NCBI GenBank assembly: GCA_031308135.1
Contig: JAHLJT010009436.1
Span: 136,096,950 to 136,160,949 of the forward strand
Direction: 5' to 3'
DNA length: 64,000 nt
DNA from: Acheta domesticus
Taxonomy: Eukaryota; Arthropoda; Insecta; Orthoptera; Gryllidae
How positions within the stretch are numbered: position 1 is the first letter of the stretch; every line of letters begins with the position of its first letter. The notes under the pieces are model-generated. The model was not told the origin of the DNA, searched no databases, and saw nothing but the letters and a program-made list of their open reading frames with translations. This document shows, in pieces, positions 24,001 to 36,585 of this stretch. A program made the translations under genes and the position numbers.

Positions 24001-24207
24001 AGCACAGAGTTTGTCCCGGCTAGGGTGGTACTCCGATAGTGGGAGGTATCTGGGTGAGAAAATCCCGCTAGGTGACGAGTTGGTCGCCGCGGGGAGAAAT
24101 CACCACCGCCTACCCTCACAGCAAACACATGCACCACACTTACGGCACTAACGACTGAAGTAGTTTACATGCCCATAAATACCACATAATCAATCAATCA
24201 ATCAATC
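24001..24207 (+). mobile_element. SINE-A copy 4, 5'-truncated
   Basis: Begins within the body at agagtttgtcccggc and keeps the gggaggtatctgg landmark, the caccaccgcctacc block and the gcaccacactta/ctaacgac tail, ending in five aatc tetranucleotides (about 24188-24207). The tRNA head and first half are missing, as expected of incomplete target-primed reverse transcription (known mechanism for LINE-mobilised elements). Confidence 0.78.
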
Positions 24208-25360
24208 GCACCTCTCACAGCTACACCGAGCATCTCGCGGCGTACAACGTCGATCTTGTACGGCGTACTGTGTTGTACTCTGCCGTTTCAGGCCGTTTCT
24301 TGCAGTTCTCTGCTATTTCTCAGTGGTCGACGCTATTCCGGCCCTCTTCCGATCACTTCTTCGTCCACGGTTTTTTTCTCGTATGCTGTTTTTTCCTCTT
24401 TCTCCAATTTGCAACATCCTCATGTGCGATTTCACAAAAACCCAGGCTCTCTGTACAATGTGCCAATTTCGCAATCCGAAACTTCTACTGTTGCTTTCTC
24501 ACTCTCTGCTGCATACCCAATTCTAGCAGCTTTGGCTATTTCAGCACCCTTGGGAATGCGTGCACACACAAACGAGTGGTTGCTAAATGTGTTGGGTCCG
24601 CTGGGTCTCTGATAGAGGTAATATTTCATTTATACTCTTATACGAGACAGATACACTTGTAAAGAATCAACACACAAAGTATTAGGAGATGAATACAGTT
24701 CAGTTGTAAAAATTCAAACTAAGTTGTTATTTTTGTTTGCTGAGGTAAATTAATTTATTATCCCGAAGTAAACAAAAACTAAGTTTTGAAATTTTAACGT
24801 TTAAAACTCAAGTTACTGTCAGTATTTTAATAAGTATATACATTTTTGTTATATATCTGATCTTGTCCTTTGATAGAAATATTTAAGATCATTTTCTAAA
24901 CAAACTTGCACGAAAGAAAATCAGGGTAAGGCTATTGGCTATTTTGAGTATTTTAGCACTGATTCATTTTAATTCCATATTGACTTCTAAAATAAAGCCA
25001 TAAATATCTCCACGTAAACTGTGATGTCAGTTAATCAATTCGCACTCCATTCCGAGTCCGCAATCTACAATATTTAAAGTGTTGAACATAATGAGTTTCC
25101 TTTGACTTACTTACTGTTCAGTATTCTTGTAGATCTCACTCGTTCTTCACAGTTTCACGATGTGTCGCAATAGTAAATAGAACCATGTACTTTTTGCTCG
25201 CTTCATGCAGATACAACGCCGCGGATTATTTGTGAATTAGGTCCGTTCTGCCGTCTTAAGCAAAAATCTCTTCAACTTTCTTTAACAAATTGTCACATCT
25301 GTCAAACTTCTAAATAAAATCGGAAAGGCAAATTGGACACCACTGCACCCGCTGTTCTGA
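24208..25360. other. Non-genic DNA, mostly AT-rich
   Basis: The first 400 bases are pyrimidine-leaning with balanced composition and short Ser/Phe/Leu-rich open frames; the rest is AT-rich. No gene or element recognised. Confidence 0.5.
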
Positions 25361-25655
25361 AAAGTCACGTGCACGTGGCGCCTCTAGCGGATCTTCGTAT
25401 CACATAGAAACGCGTTGAACGTGGGAAGGCAGGTGAGCGGCTGTTCCGGGCACCGCCTCATCCTTCACTGCCCCGTGGACTGGCGGAGACCGCGCCCAGC
25501 GACCCTGGGCGTCGACCGGCCGTGCCGCACCGGGCCGCGCCGTGGCTTTCTCGGAGCTTACTCACTCACCTAGAGAGCGGCCCGGCTTCGCGGCCCGCCG
25601 CTCGGAGGAGCCGCCGCAGCTGCATTGCACCTGCAGTGTGTTGCATCTCTTGGCC
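25361..25655. promoter_or_regulatory. CpG-rich island with tandem E-boxes
   Basis: Opens with two directly abutting CACGTG E-boxes (25366-25377), immediately followed by gcgcctctagcgg, then unique CpG-rich sequence. Paired CACGTG sites are bound by bHLH factors in known systems; activity here is inference. Confidence 0.35.
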
Positions 25656-25661
25656 TCGCCT

Positions 25662-26196
25662 ATTGATTGATGGTTAGTGATTCCGAGCGCGCCAACTGCT
25701 AAGGTCATGAATACCCTAAGGGTGGTGCCTGAATATTCTGTTGGAGGTAGCGGTGGTCTTCCCCCGCTGGATGGCAAGATCGGGCGCCGACCTACCGTCG
25801 CGTCGGTTAGTCAGGTTTTATCTACCAGATATCTCCCACCAACGAGGCACCGCCCCAGCCGGGAGAAGTTCTAATTTCCTGACCATTCGACATTTGTCGA
25901 TTGGTGTAAGTATGTGTAAGTATGAGGTGAGGATAGGTCAAGGAAGAGGAATGAAAGATCGCGCGGTCCGTGGCCCGTTTGTTTAGATACTGCTCCAGCA
26001 TTCGCCTGGTATTGACCGGAAAAGTACCGTGCAGAGCAGCAGGTCGCTAGAATTCTCCTCCAGGCAGCGACTGAATTCAAGTTAGCTGACAAGCTAGAGT
26101 CAAAAATCTGCCACCATCGAGATTCGAACCTAGGACTTCCCGGTCAGAGGCACTGCAGTAACATCAGTCGATGCTCTGAGCCACCTCTCCTGGTTT
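25662..26196 (-). mobile_element. SINE-A copy 3, near full length, inverted
   Basis: Read on the minus strand: head with ggtggctcagagc near 26190-26175 and an intact B-box ggttcgaatctc (26130-26119), body landmarks gcctggaggagaattcta, ccggtcaataccaggcg and gggagatatctgg, then the tail catgaccttagcagttggcgc followed by aatcac...atcaatcaata. The opposite orientation to copies 1, 2 and 4 argues for independent insertion rather than segmental duplication. No convincing target-site duplication was found. Confidence 0.82.
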
Positions 26197-27345
26197 AACC
26201 TCATCGAGCCACGTAGCTCCCTTATGTATGTCATACTGCGCCCGTACGAGCTAGTTGCCCGTATGTGAAACCCCACGCTCGTACGAGCACGGGAAACTTC
26301 AACTTCCCCTGACTCCGCTCTCATTTCCCCTTGAAATCTAGAAAGGGGTCACACGTGTAATTTGTTGCAGGGAAGCTAAGTACAAGTAACGCTCGAAATA
26401 TCACCAAGAATGGTTGCTTTAAATGAAAGTACCTTTGCCTGATGTTTACAAACCACTGAGATTTGAATTGTGTATAAACTTTGCTACTTATTATTTTGTT
26501 CACATTTATTTCATTTGTAAATAGTGCATTGTTTAAACATGCACAGATTGCTGTTTAAACATGTCAGGAGGCTGGTATATTTTCGAACGGTTTATTTTCC
26601 TTGTTTAGGTTTTTTGTTGTATTTTATTCAATCAATATGTTTTGTATATTGCAATAATGTAAAATAAATTACAAGTGTTTCTTTTGGGAGGATAGCTCTT
26701 ATAATGAACAAGAATCTTTGTTAAACCTAACCTGAATGTATGAAGTTCATGCAATTATTGAACTCTAAGTAAACGTGGTTACGCAATCAAGATCCTTTCA
26801 CTTCAAAATGTTTAATTTCACTCTCCACTGACCATTTGAAATATGACATATACATTTCATTTTAATGGGTCATGGATGGCATTCCTCTCCCTTTGTTGTA
26901 GTCAATTGCTCTGCGTACTCTTGGTGTGTGTGGGGAAACGGATATACATTTCATCTCTCACAGTTATCATACTTGCTCGACTATTAGCTTCGACTTCTTT
27001 TAATTGGCTGGTTCATCTTTCATCCTTGAAAAAAATAAGGTTCACTCGATAAAAAACACATTACAAACTTTGCACGTGGGAACTTGTACCCAAAGGTAGG
27101 TTTTTCAGGTTCTCAGTTCAATCTTCTATTATCGCACTGATAATCTTGAAAATTGATAATTAATCTGTGAGATGTTATTTTATGTGAGCTCTACAAACCT
27201 ATCTCCGTGCCTTGCTCACCAGAAAAAAAATTCACGATATACGAGTAGTTTGCATGTATCTTTACACAAAAATATGTTTGCATGTATGTTACACAAGCGA
27301 GGCCTCTACATCGCGATAGCAGCAAGAAAAAGAACAAACTGGCTG
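26197..27345. other. Non-genic DNA
   Basis: Contains a 12-bp perfect palindrome gctcgtacgagc at 26277-26288 with a related cgtacgagc word about 40 bp upstream. The remainder is AT-rich. No gene recognised. Confidence 0.5.
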
Positions 27346-27520
27346 GCTGCAGCGAAATGACATGGAGTGACGGAACACACGCGTCGCCGTGACGGCTGCA
27401 ATCGTTGCGGTGTGGAAGGCACGGCACGGCGCGGCAGCGGCGGCTGACGGTTTTGCAGCTTGTGAAAGCAAAGGCTGATGCAGTGGTGAAGAGATATCGG
27501 CACCGAAAAGGAGGGCTAGT
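27346..27520. other. Small GC-rich island
   Basis: About 170 bp with ggcacggcacggcgcggcag-type short repeats. No coding assignment. Confidence 0.45.
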
Positions 27521-28055
27521 AATAGTAAATTATATCAAAATATGTTCAAACATTTGTATCAGTAAGTTTGTGAGCGGTGATGTCGACTTCTTTGGATTTC
27601 GAAATAAAAAAATTACTGCCATATGATCAAGACTAAAGTTTTGAAAACCATGAATAAATAATGTTTGCACTAATTTTTCAAATGTATATAAAGGTACTTG
27701 GGAAACAACAAAAACATTTTTCTAAGAAATGTGTTTTTGTTTAGGAAACAATACAATTAAAAATAAGTTCAATAGTCTCCTTATGTTATTAATAAGTAGT
27801 TTTTGCACTTTCCGAAATAATGATATGAAATTGTAAGGTGAAAATGATTTTTGAACATCAGATAAGTTATTCCTCGTGAATAGCTCAAATTTTATACTAT
27901 CCCTACTTTTCACTTCTCCGTCATATTTACGATTATTTGCCATGCAGATCACGGCGACGATGGGTGCTAGGGGAATGGAGGCAAAATTACATGAGTAATC
28001 TTTATTACGAAACCAGTGCCTAAACCTTATGAGTGAATGATTTTGACGCATACGT
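27521..28055. other. AT-rich non-genic DNA
   Basis: Nothing recognised. Confidence 0.6.
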
Positions 28056-28059
28056 GATT

Positions 28060-28250
28060 ATAAAGATATGTTAAGAATAATCGTAGAGTAATGGTGGAAT
28101 GAAAGTCGGGAGAAATGAGAGAAACTCGAGAAAACCTACCACGAACCCGATTTATCCGCCACAAATTCCACATGTACCGACCGGGAATTGATCCCTGGTG
28201 GCAGGAGAGACAGGACAAAGGTCTGACAGCTTCACGGCAGCTCACCCCTC
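28060..28250 (-). mobile_element. tRNA-like SINE candidate of a third type
   Basis: On the minus strand a B-box-like ggatcaattcccgg (about 28194-28181) lies about 50 bp after gtgagctgccgtgaagc (about 28245-28229), a plausible A-box region. A body follows with gggttcgtggtaggttttc and cattccaccattactct, ending in AT-rich sequence. It does not share the SINE-A body or tail. Ends and target-site duplications could not be fixed from one copy. Confidence 0.4.
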
Positions 28251-28500
28251 GACGCAGGAGTAAGTAACGGGGGTGAGCTTGGAGGAAGAGGCGACGGCGA
28301 GCGCAGGGGTACGGCGACGGCTGTGAAGGAGCGGGGGCGGAACGGCACGCCGTTACTCGGTCGCTTCCCTTGGCGGGGCCGCTCGCCGCCGCCGCCGCCA
28401 GCTCTGCGGAACGGGCGACGCCTCCAAGCGAGAAATGCGCTCACGCGCTCCCCGGGGGTCATCGCCGGCAGCGAGTGCTCCTTTGACAAACGACGAAAGC
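28251..28500. other. CpG-rich island
   Basis: GC-rich unique sequence with a short ccgccgccgccg run (about 28386-28397). Composition-driven frames only. Confidence 0.5.
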
Positions 28501-29129
28501 AAATATATAAAGAGAAATCACGTGCATTGCGCTCAGGTGGTTCAGAAACGTGTACGTATTAAGGCTGTAGGATTAAGTTAGTTTACCAATGTATCTTCAA
28601 TTTGATACGACCAATTTAAAGCGCCTTAGAATAAAACATCCTTGAGAGAGTGCAATGGAAAATTTGCAACTCAAAATACAGATGTTGACTTATAACTTGT
28701 CTGGCTATGATCGCATAACTATTTCTGAAGTATTTCCACTTAAGTATGCTGTACGTCACGCCCACGGGTTTCTGATATGTTCTTTACGAACAGTTGGTCT
28801 TTAAAAGCTAGTTCGCCAACATTCCTGAATGTATTATTCCTTCATCAGGACTTTATTGCAACTACAGCGGTGCCCTCGCATGACGTTGCGTCAGTTATAG
28901 GGTTTGCATCGCATTATGACAAGCCCATCAACACTCAACAGTTCTTCTTCATTAAATACGCGCATTCCACACGTATCCATATGCTTTAGCTGCTTGTCAC
29001 CAAACAAATAGTTCGCCAACACAGAGCTGCACCATCCAACGGCCAATTCAATTACGCTGCACCCAAAAGCAAAGACTCGTTACATTTTTTGAGCTATTGC
29101 CATACGGTTGAGTATTGTCGATAGACGAT
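28501..29129. other. Non-genic DNA
   Basis: A tagttcgccaac word occurs twice (about 28809 and 29010). Otherwise mixed composition without a recognised gene or element. Confidence 0.5.
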
Positions 29130-29640
29130 GATAACGCTGTTTACTCTGCTGTATCGTTGATCGCTACGTCCTAGGGTTTGAATCTCGATCGCGGCGAATT
29201 TTCAAGCTACTAGTAGAGAATGATTAATTCCACCACTGTCTGGAGGAGAATTGTAGTGAACGGCTGCTCTGATAGGTATTTTTCTGAGTTCCTCCGATCA
29301 ATATCAGGGGAAGTATCCAAAGCATAAACCAAATAAAGAAGCCACGAATTGCGGGCAATCTATTCTTCCTTGTTGTTGTCCCTTCCTTCCCCCTTACACA
29401 CACACACACACACGTCGCATCACCCGACGTGTATTGTAGTGTAGTAAAGAGTCGGTACCCCACTAGGGGAGATAGCCTGAAAGGGAAAACTTCCAAGCCA
29501 ACGTGTAAATCGGCGTCGGATCTCACGTCCGTGGGGGGAGGAAGACAACCACCACGCGGGATGAACATACACAACAGGTCCAATGACCTGGGTAGTTCAC
29601 ACTTTCGGAATCAGTACTCACTCACTCATTCTTAACTCAC
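29130..29640 (+). mobile_element. SINE-A copy 5, divergent
   Basis: The body landmarks are clear: gtctggaggagaattgtag, cggctgctctgat, tcctccgatcaatatcagg and the caatgacctgggtagttcac tail. The head differs strongly from the other copies but keeps a B-box-like ggtttgaatctcg (about 29177-29189). It has an internal CA run (29397-29413) and an actc-repeat tail (29611-29655 region). It is either an older copy or a related subfamily with another head. Confidence 0.68.
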
Positions 29641-32035
29641 GCACTCACTCACTTCTTGAGTTAAGTTCATCGTAAAATGGGTATGTGTTACCGAGGAACA
29701 CAAGAAAAATTTCCGAAAATATACTGGAAAGGAAGCGAATTTGTATTATCGAGTATTTCAACTTTAAGAACTGTGAACAAAGTTCAAATCTATGAAGAAT
29801 GTGAAGAGTGATTCTTAAAAAAAGGATTTTAAATGAATTAAATTGATCAAAATTCAAATTTTTTACCTTCTACTGTGCCATCTGGGACAATACATATCTA
29901 AAGATGTTTTAAAACATTATTATAAATCTTCTGCACATCTCTATATTTACGTGGAATATTGAAAAATGCCGTAGCTGTGGTGATGAAGATCACGAATTGC
30001 CGTCGGTTTGCCTCGCTCTCCCATTGAGCATGCTGTGTAGAGGTTGAGACGTCGCCAGTATCTCGATGAAGTTTGAGTGAGATTAACGTGCACTTCGCGT
30101 GGCGTGCGCAATGTAGGGCGATGTTTGTCCGGAATGAGAACTCGTGCCAAAATGGCCCCTGGCGTACGGACGGATTTGGTCTCGACACTCTTGTAGCGCT
30201 TTTCTCTCGCCATTTATCTTGCTCCTCACTTTCTGACTCTGACATATATTTTCCATTTACACTGTCATTTCAGGCCCATTCGTTAAAATAATTTTACTCG
30301 AATCTGAAATTAAATTAATTCTATTGTAATGTGGTAATTTTAGAGACCGAGGATATTATGCTGTGGAATTCATTAGTTTGCCTTCCTTCGTAGGAATAAT
30401 GTTACCTATTTCTCACTATTCAATATTGAAAAATTAATTCTGTAGTATTTCGGTCTGAAACATTTCTTTCAAATATTAAGTAAACGATCATTGAAACATA
30501 CCATATTTTTTCATTGAATTTCAAACCCACAGCGGAGTTTTCCTATGTGCGCAAACAAATGATTTAATTAACTATTATCAAATTATGACAATAACAAATT
30601 ATTTATTGGCAAATTACATTTTGACAAATTATAAAAAATTGAAATAATGATAAACATTATTTTGATTTCATTAACAGTACACATCATTATTGATTTACAT
30701 TTGAAATAGTTTACAATATGTTTTCAATACATTATCAAAACTTCTAAGTAAGAAACATATACTTTTTAAATAAAACAATATGGTTTATACATTTAATAAA
30801 AGTAGATAGTTCAAACATACATAAGTCCCTTGGGGATATATTAATGATTTTACACTGACTAATTCAAAATTCATAATAAATAATAAAACTATAATATATA
30901 ATGATATTCTATTTAATTTAGACAAGCCAATTTGTATATTTCTGGTATTTTGATCATATTTTAGATAACATCCTCTTATCATATGTAGTTTCTCCGCCTA
31001 AAATATTGACTTCTTTCAATTTAAAATGAATTTCTAAAGATAGCCTAAGCTTTGTTACCACATTGCATTTAATATAATCGAATTTCAAATTATTCATGTG
31101 TTATTTTACTTTTGTCCTTAAAGATTATTTTGTAGTACCAGTATATTTGTAATTACAATTATCACAATTCATTTGATATACATTCTAAAGTAATAATTAT
31201 AAATTTATAGTTAAAGTTATACATCTAATAATAAACAAATAAATAAATTATACAAAATACAACATGTTAACAAAATATTATCTGTCTTTAGGACATATTT
31301 TTAAATAAAAAGAAACTCAAAATTTATATAAAGAAACTAATTATCGTATGAGAATGTGTGAAATGTTATATATACAGTTTATTTCTGTGCCGTAAACGAT
31401 TTTTGAATTTTATGTTGTAATATTTGTTTCATTTTTCTTCATAAATTAAAGTACTTAGTGTCCTATTTATTTATCTATGATTTTCATGTATCTCGGGATC
31501 CATTTAGATATTAACATTTCTATTTCAGTCTCTGATTTTGGTATAATATTAATTAAATCTTTTCTTGGATAGCTTACATTGAAAGTACGTTTTCGAAATC
31601 TGCACTACTGAGCTGAAATATCAAACATCTGAACGCAAATTAAAATTTAATATTAAGTTGTGTGAATGGTGATTTTTTTGCATGTTGTGACGTTTTACTG
31701 ATGAGCCCTTGGCTTTATTTATTATTTCTGACATTGAACGGTTAGGTAGCAATTATCATCGACTTCATTCGTGAAGATTCCAATCTTAGTACTAATATGA
31801 TTGCATCTTTACTCTATGCTCTAATACTAGAAATATTTGGATTTTCTACGAGTAATTTTGCTAGTAAAAAGAATACACCATCTTTCTTATTTTTGTGAAC
31901 TGCATTCATTGAATAATAGTATAAGAGCTCACATGTCTATCTTTTTTATTAACAATATCTCTTACCCAGAATATCTATAAATATCAGTTTTCCGAAGCAA
32001 AAATCCGATACTACTGCATGCCGTTTTCTTTCAGC
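29641..32035. other. AT-rich non-genic DNA
   Basis: Except for a balanced patch at about 29990-30210 with CpGs and no coding sequence, this is among the most AT-rich parts of the window. No gene, array or element protein trace was seen in either strand. Confidence 0.55.
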
Positions 32036-33210
32036 TTTACCTTTGGTTTAATCTTTTTTCTCTCTAGCCGTCGTCTTTTTATTCCGGTCCATGGTTTACT
32101 TCTTGTCGATATTAAATAAATTTCTCCCTCTTTCTGTCCCCCTCCCTTCCCATCTCTCGCGCCTCTCTTCCAGTGATAACTCTCTCTCGCACATTTTCTC
32201 TCATTCCCCTAGTCAGTCATCCTCCCTCATTGACCTACTCTCGCGCCGAACCCCGACGGACAGAATGGCCCCCCAGCGGTTCGGCTCCCCAAGGCCTGCG
32301 GGATCCCATGAACCGCTAATTATCAATGCAATGTGCCGTCGCCTCAACCAACCCCCTTCTCAGTCCACCCCAACACGCCTCCCTCATTCCTCCACCGGTT
32401 TCTGCCCTAGGTACGGGCCTCACGACCGCCCCACCCCGTCCCATCGCGGCCAGCCCTTCTCCACTCCGTTTGGCTGTCCCGACGCCCGCACCCGCATCGC
32501 CCTTTCCTGCCCTTGCCCTTGCCCTCGCCCTCGCCCCCGCCCCCGCCCCCGCCCTCGCTCCCACCCTCGCTCCCGCCCTCGCTCCCGCCCTCGCCCCTGC
32601 CCTCGCCCCTGCCCTCGCCCCCGCCCTCGCCCCCGCCCTCGCCCCTGCCCTCGCCCCCCGCCCTCGCCCCTGCCCTCACCCCCGCCCTCGCCCCTGCCCT
32701 CGCCCCCGCCCTCACCCTCGCCCCCGCCCTCGCCCCCGCGTTCGCCTCCGCGTTCGCTCTCGCCCTAACGCCCACCTCACCTCGTCCCATCCCGTGCATC
32801 TCTGCCCCATTCCGTTTGGCTGCCCCCAGTTCGCCCGCACCGCCATCTCCTGCCCGCGCCTTCGCGCTCGCCTCTGGAGGCGGCTGGAGGCTCTGGGCGC
32901 CGCAGGCTCCGCTCCCTCTCATCCCACGAGCGCATCTCCGGCCACCGGCCTCGCCCCCCCCCCAACCGACCCATCCCAATGCCGGGGCGGTGGCGCGCAT
33001 AAATCCAGCCCCGAGCGGCGTGGGCGTCGCCGGCGGCGGAGACTCCCATTAGGGAGGCCCCTCCCCCGGCTACCTGCGGCGCGGCGCCGTGTTATGCCGG
33101 ACACGATCGGAGGCGACGTCGGGCTCCAGGGAGCAACGAAGGCACGACTCCAATGGGGCTGGCATGCGTCTGGCGGAAACAGGCCGCCCGTTGGGGTAGC
33201 TCTATGAGAT
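32036..33210. other. Large C-rich/CpG island
   Basis: Starts as a T/C tract (32040-32250), becomes C-dominated, contains a 12-bp minisatellite (separate entry) and ends as unique CpG-rich sequence with gcgcataaatccag (about 32995) and cattaggg words. Overlapping frames of 179-293 codons on three plus-strand registers are Pro/Ala/Arg repeats and mutually exclusive, so none is called. Confidence 0.6.
32504..32767 (+). repeat. 12-bp C-rich minisatellite
   Basis: About twenty imperfect copies of gccctcgcccct/c. Because 12 is a multiple of three, each frame gives a four-residue repeat (for example Ala-Leu-Ala-Pro), so all frames stay open. The complementary strand is G-rich. Confidence 0.92.
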
Positions 33211-34552
33211 GAAGTCGAACTTGGACTCTGAACCCAAGGCTTAAATCTGCTCCAATCCATGTAAAATTTGTTTTGGGCTCGTATTCTCTCTTTTCGTTCC
33301 ATATTGTGATCAAAGCACGTTTTGCATAATCGTAGGAGTATATTTCATATAGAGAGCCTTAATTAACTCATTGAAAAGAGGAAGTAATTACGATTCGTTG
33401 ATTATCTGATGTAAGTACCCTTTCAATATAAGTACATACATTTTCAAAATTTCAAAAATATACTATTATTTCTCGAATTGTGACGCGTTAACGTCATTCA
33501 GGGAAAAGAATTTAATGTTTAACTTTCGAATAACGGCCTACTAAAACTTATTCATCTGTAAGCCATAACAGCCTGACACCTCTGAGACTGAGAGGTTGTT
33601 CTAAGCGAACAGAAATAAAAGCGATGGTCGAAAATAAGAAGACGACGACTTCTTCCTGTCGAGACCGGCCGGGGTTTACGCTAAACTTGAACTCTGCTCC
33701 TGGCAGTCAACTTCAAAGCCCCACACAACCTTTGCCGCGGTCTTCACTCGCCTTGTGTGCGGGTTTCAAATGTCAGGTGGCTGATGCAACTGCATTTGCC
33801 AAGGGCCAAGGTTACAGCTTTAAAATAAATTACTCCAGTTATTCTGAATTTTATCTGGTACATAATGAAGCAGATATACTCAGTAGTACGCTTAGAACAT
33901 GCTAGTAAAAGCCGTGAGAATAATTTGTGAAATACGTGTCGTTGAATTGTTACGTGGTCACATCATACTCAGAGAAGAAGGAAATTTTGCTGATAACAGA
34001 ATTCGCTACCATAACATAGCAGTTACATAGTTTTTACTATGTTTAAATATTAAATATAAGCAGTTACTATGATTGAATATTAAAAGAACGTTTCTCGAGA
34101 GTGCACAAAAAATCATATTGTTATGCACATAAAACGCATACCGACATGATAAATGAGTTTCTTCATTAATATGTATGGGATGCTCAAAGATAAATTGTGC
34201 ATAAACTCGTGCAAAAACTAGGAATCATTAATGTTAATCAAGTTAGAGCATCTGCGGTATACGCAATCCAGATGTGAAACTCGGAAAACACAAGGGTCTA
34301 GCTCACAGTAATTATTATTTCATAGTTTTGACTGCACCACACAGTGCAAAGGCGTACAAAACTGTGACAGCAGCGCGCCAGATGAGTGTGCCAAATGAGG
34401 TTTCATCTCGTCGGGGTTCGTTTGACGCGCTCGTCATTCTGACGTTCCGAGTCGTCCTCTGCATGGCACGTGCGAGACCAGCCTGAGCCGCGTTTTTGTG
34501 CAAATTTAGGTGTTTCTGTTTGTCAGTCTTTAATAAAACTCATGATTCATTA
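33211..34552. other. AT-rich non-genic DNA
   Basis: A short hairpin acatagt-tttt-actatgt lies near 34026-34043. No gene recognised. A balanced patch at 34370-34500 holds only short chance frames. Confidence 0.55.
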
Positions 34553-34745
34553 CACAGGGTGAGTCATGTAACTTTAGCACCTCCTGTAACTTTTGAACGG
34601 TTGAAGTTTCTGCAATGCAGTTTTCACGGAGCTACACTAGGGGTCGTTCATAAATTACGTAACTCTAAAGAGGGGGAGAGGGTTTGAGGCAGCGTTACGC
34701 TAAGTAACTTAGGGGAAGGGGGTATTGGCTTATTGTTACTTAACA
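34553..34745 (+). mobile_element. Probable transposable-element terminus, family uncertain
   Basis: Two word groups typical of dispersed arthropod repeats are adjacent: acagggtgagtcatgtaac (about 34555) and ggggtcgttcataaattacg (about 34641), the latter followed by agagggggagagg and cgttacgctaagtaac...aggggaaggggg. The resemblance is from memory of such repeats; I cannot name the superfamily or find the matching far end. Confidence 0.35.
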
Positions 34746-35860
34746 TTGATTTTTTTCAACATTAGCTGAAATAATTCATTTTTTTAGACTTGTGCTAAAA
34801 CATTAATTCATTTTTGTTTTTAAATTAATTACTTAATATTTTAATGTTATAAGATGTAAATCCATATAAATTGGTACAGTAGACACCCATGACGGCGTGT
34901 GCATGGCTTGTGATAAAAAACTTCCTCGCCTGTGCATTTTTCATGCACTCACAACGTGCCCCCACAACTTGGAATATTTTTTAAATTATTTTGAAGAAAT
35001 TAATGCATTAATAATTATTTTTATTGCGATAATAATTTTATGGATAGATACTTAAGTAAAGTAAATATTAATAAAAAAAAGTTCATGACAATTTGGGGAG
35101 ATCTGTTATGCGTTAAGCGAGCTAAGTAGGTAGCGTAAAATTAGATAGAACAGAACTGAATCGGTTTATAATGAATCCGTTGATTAACGTGAAATCAGGC
35201 ATTGATTTTATGTTATTTCGAATACAAATAATTAATTTGTATTAATTTTTGAATTTTTGTAGGAGGAGTTCAAATTTGTTCATAGGAAGATATAGATTGA
35301 TAATTGTTTTTATTGCGATAATTTTAGGGAGAGAAAATTAAATAAAGTAAAAATTATTATTATTAACAAAATATTACCTTTATTATGTGACAAGGTGTCT
35401 TAAAAAATAATATTGAATATTTTAGCATAAAATGTTACTGTATTAGAACGGCGTTAATTTATTTGGATACGGCGTTAATTCTGTTTGTTTGAAAGCATTT
35501 TACAAATAAATTGAGCCACAGTATAGATTCTAATACATACAGAGAAGAACTATATTTGATCAACAATATCACCTATTCCATGAACAAGCTGAAGATAATT
35601 TAAGCAACGAACGATAACATAAGCACACATCAAAAAATGTCCTTAAACAAAGCATCTGTTGACAAATGAAGAAACAAAAACAAATCACAATAATCCGATT
35701 ATTTCATTGATTCATCATTTATTCATCATAAGCAATTACCAAACATTTCTACAAATTCATGTTTGTTATTACGCAAGGGTTATAGTATTATTTTCGAACG
35801 ATTTACTACAAGTCAGGTAATCGAATTGAAAACAAGCAAATCAACCTTTTCTCCACCGCC
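34746..35860. other. AT-rich DNA with a spaced direct repeat
   Basis: Two related segments of about 75 bp (about 35010-35085 and 35290-35370) share tttttattgcgataat followed by an aagtaaag/aataaagtaa block. An acggcgttaatt word is also doubled (about 35449-35478). They may be internal parts of the element that starts near 34.55 kb. Confidence 0.45.
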
Positions 35861-36130
35861 GCTTTGGATGTGAATGGTAAGCATGTGCGGGAGGTGTGTC
35901 GGGAAAGCGAGGGTGGCGAGCGCCGGGCAGCAGCAGCAGCGTCGGCGGCAGGACCGGAGGAACGCGGGTGGGTGGCGGCCGCTCCGCCTTTCTAGTTCAC
36001 GGTCGGCCGACAGGCTGCGTTGTTTATACGTGGGAACGCCCGCGCGAGAACAGAATGTTGATGAAGGGAGGCTGTAAAACCTCTGACGCAGACAGAGACA
36101 CCAAATCTCGCATGTTGTGGAAGTTTGGAG
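35861..36130. other. GC-rich island
   Basis: Contains cagcagcagcagc (about 35930-35942) and a 10-bp palindrome gtcggccgac near 36002. Chance frames only. Confidence 0.45.
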
Positions 36131-36585
36131 TTTGGGGCCGGGTTCTTTCTTTGTTCATTGATCGCTTTTTGTTTTACAGTGCTTGTTTTATTTTCTGGAT
36201 GTTTAATTTGAAAGTACAATTAGCAGATTTTAAATAATTAATAGAGTTTGGCTAACATTAAAGGTAATCTAAGTAAAAGTATAGAAAGTTGGTGAAACTA
36301 ATGCAATACAATATTTTAACAAAATAATGCAATTTTCTGACATTGAACAAAATATGAGAATGAATAACAGTGTTCACGTATGATTTCACAAGATATTTGA
36401 AACAGTAAAACACGAAATGAAATACGAGTAATTGTTGAAGGAACATGAAACAGTTAACAGAAATACCACTGTTTCAATCAATCGCAACCAAGGAATATCT
36501 GAGCAGAACACTTCGATGTGCCTATATCAAAGTGTTCTCACTCGCCTATTTCCACAACGAAGCAACGGTTCCTATAAATTTCATT
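36131..36585. other. AT-rich non-genic DNA
   Basis: Nothing recognised. Confidence 0.6.

Noticed and set aside
32091..33207. Overlapping frames of 225, 293 and 179 codons
   Set aside because: All read the same 12-bp minisatellite in different phases (Pro-Arg, Ala-Leu-Ala-Pro and Pro-Ser repeats). They cannot all be genes and none has a domain.
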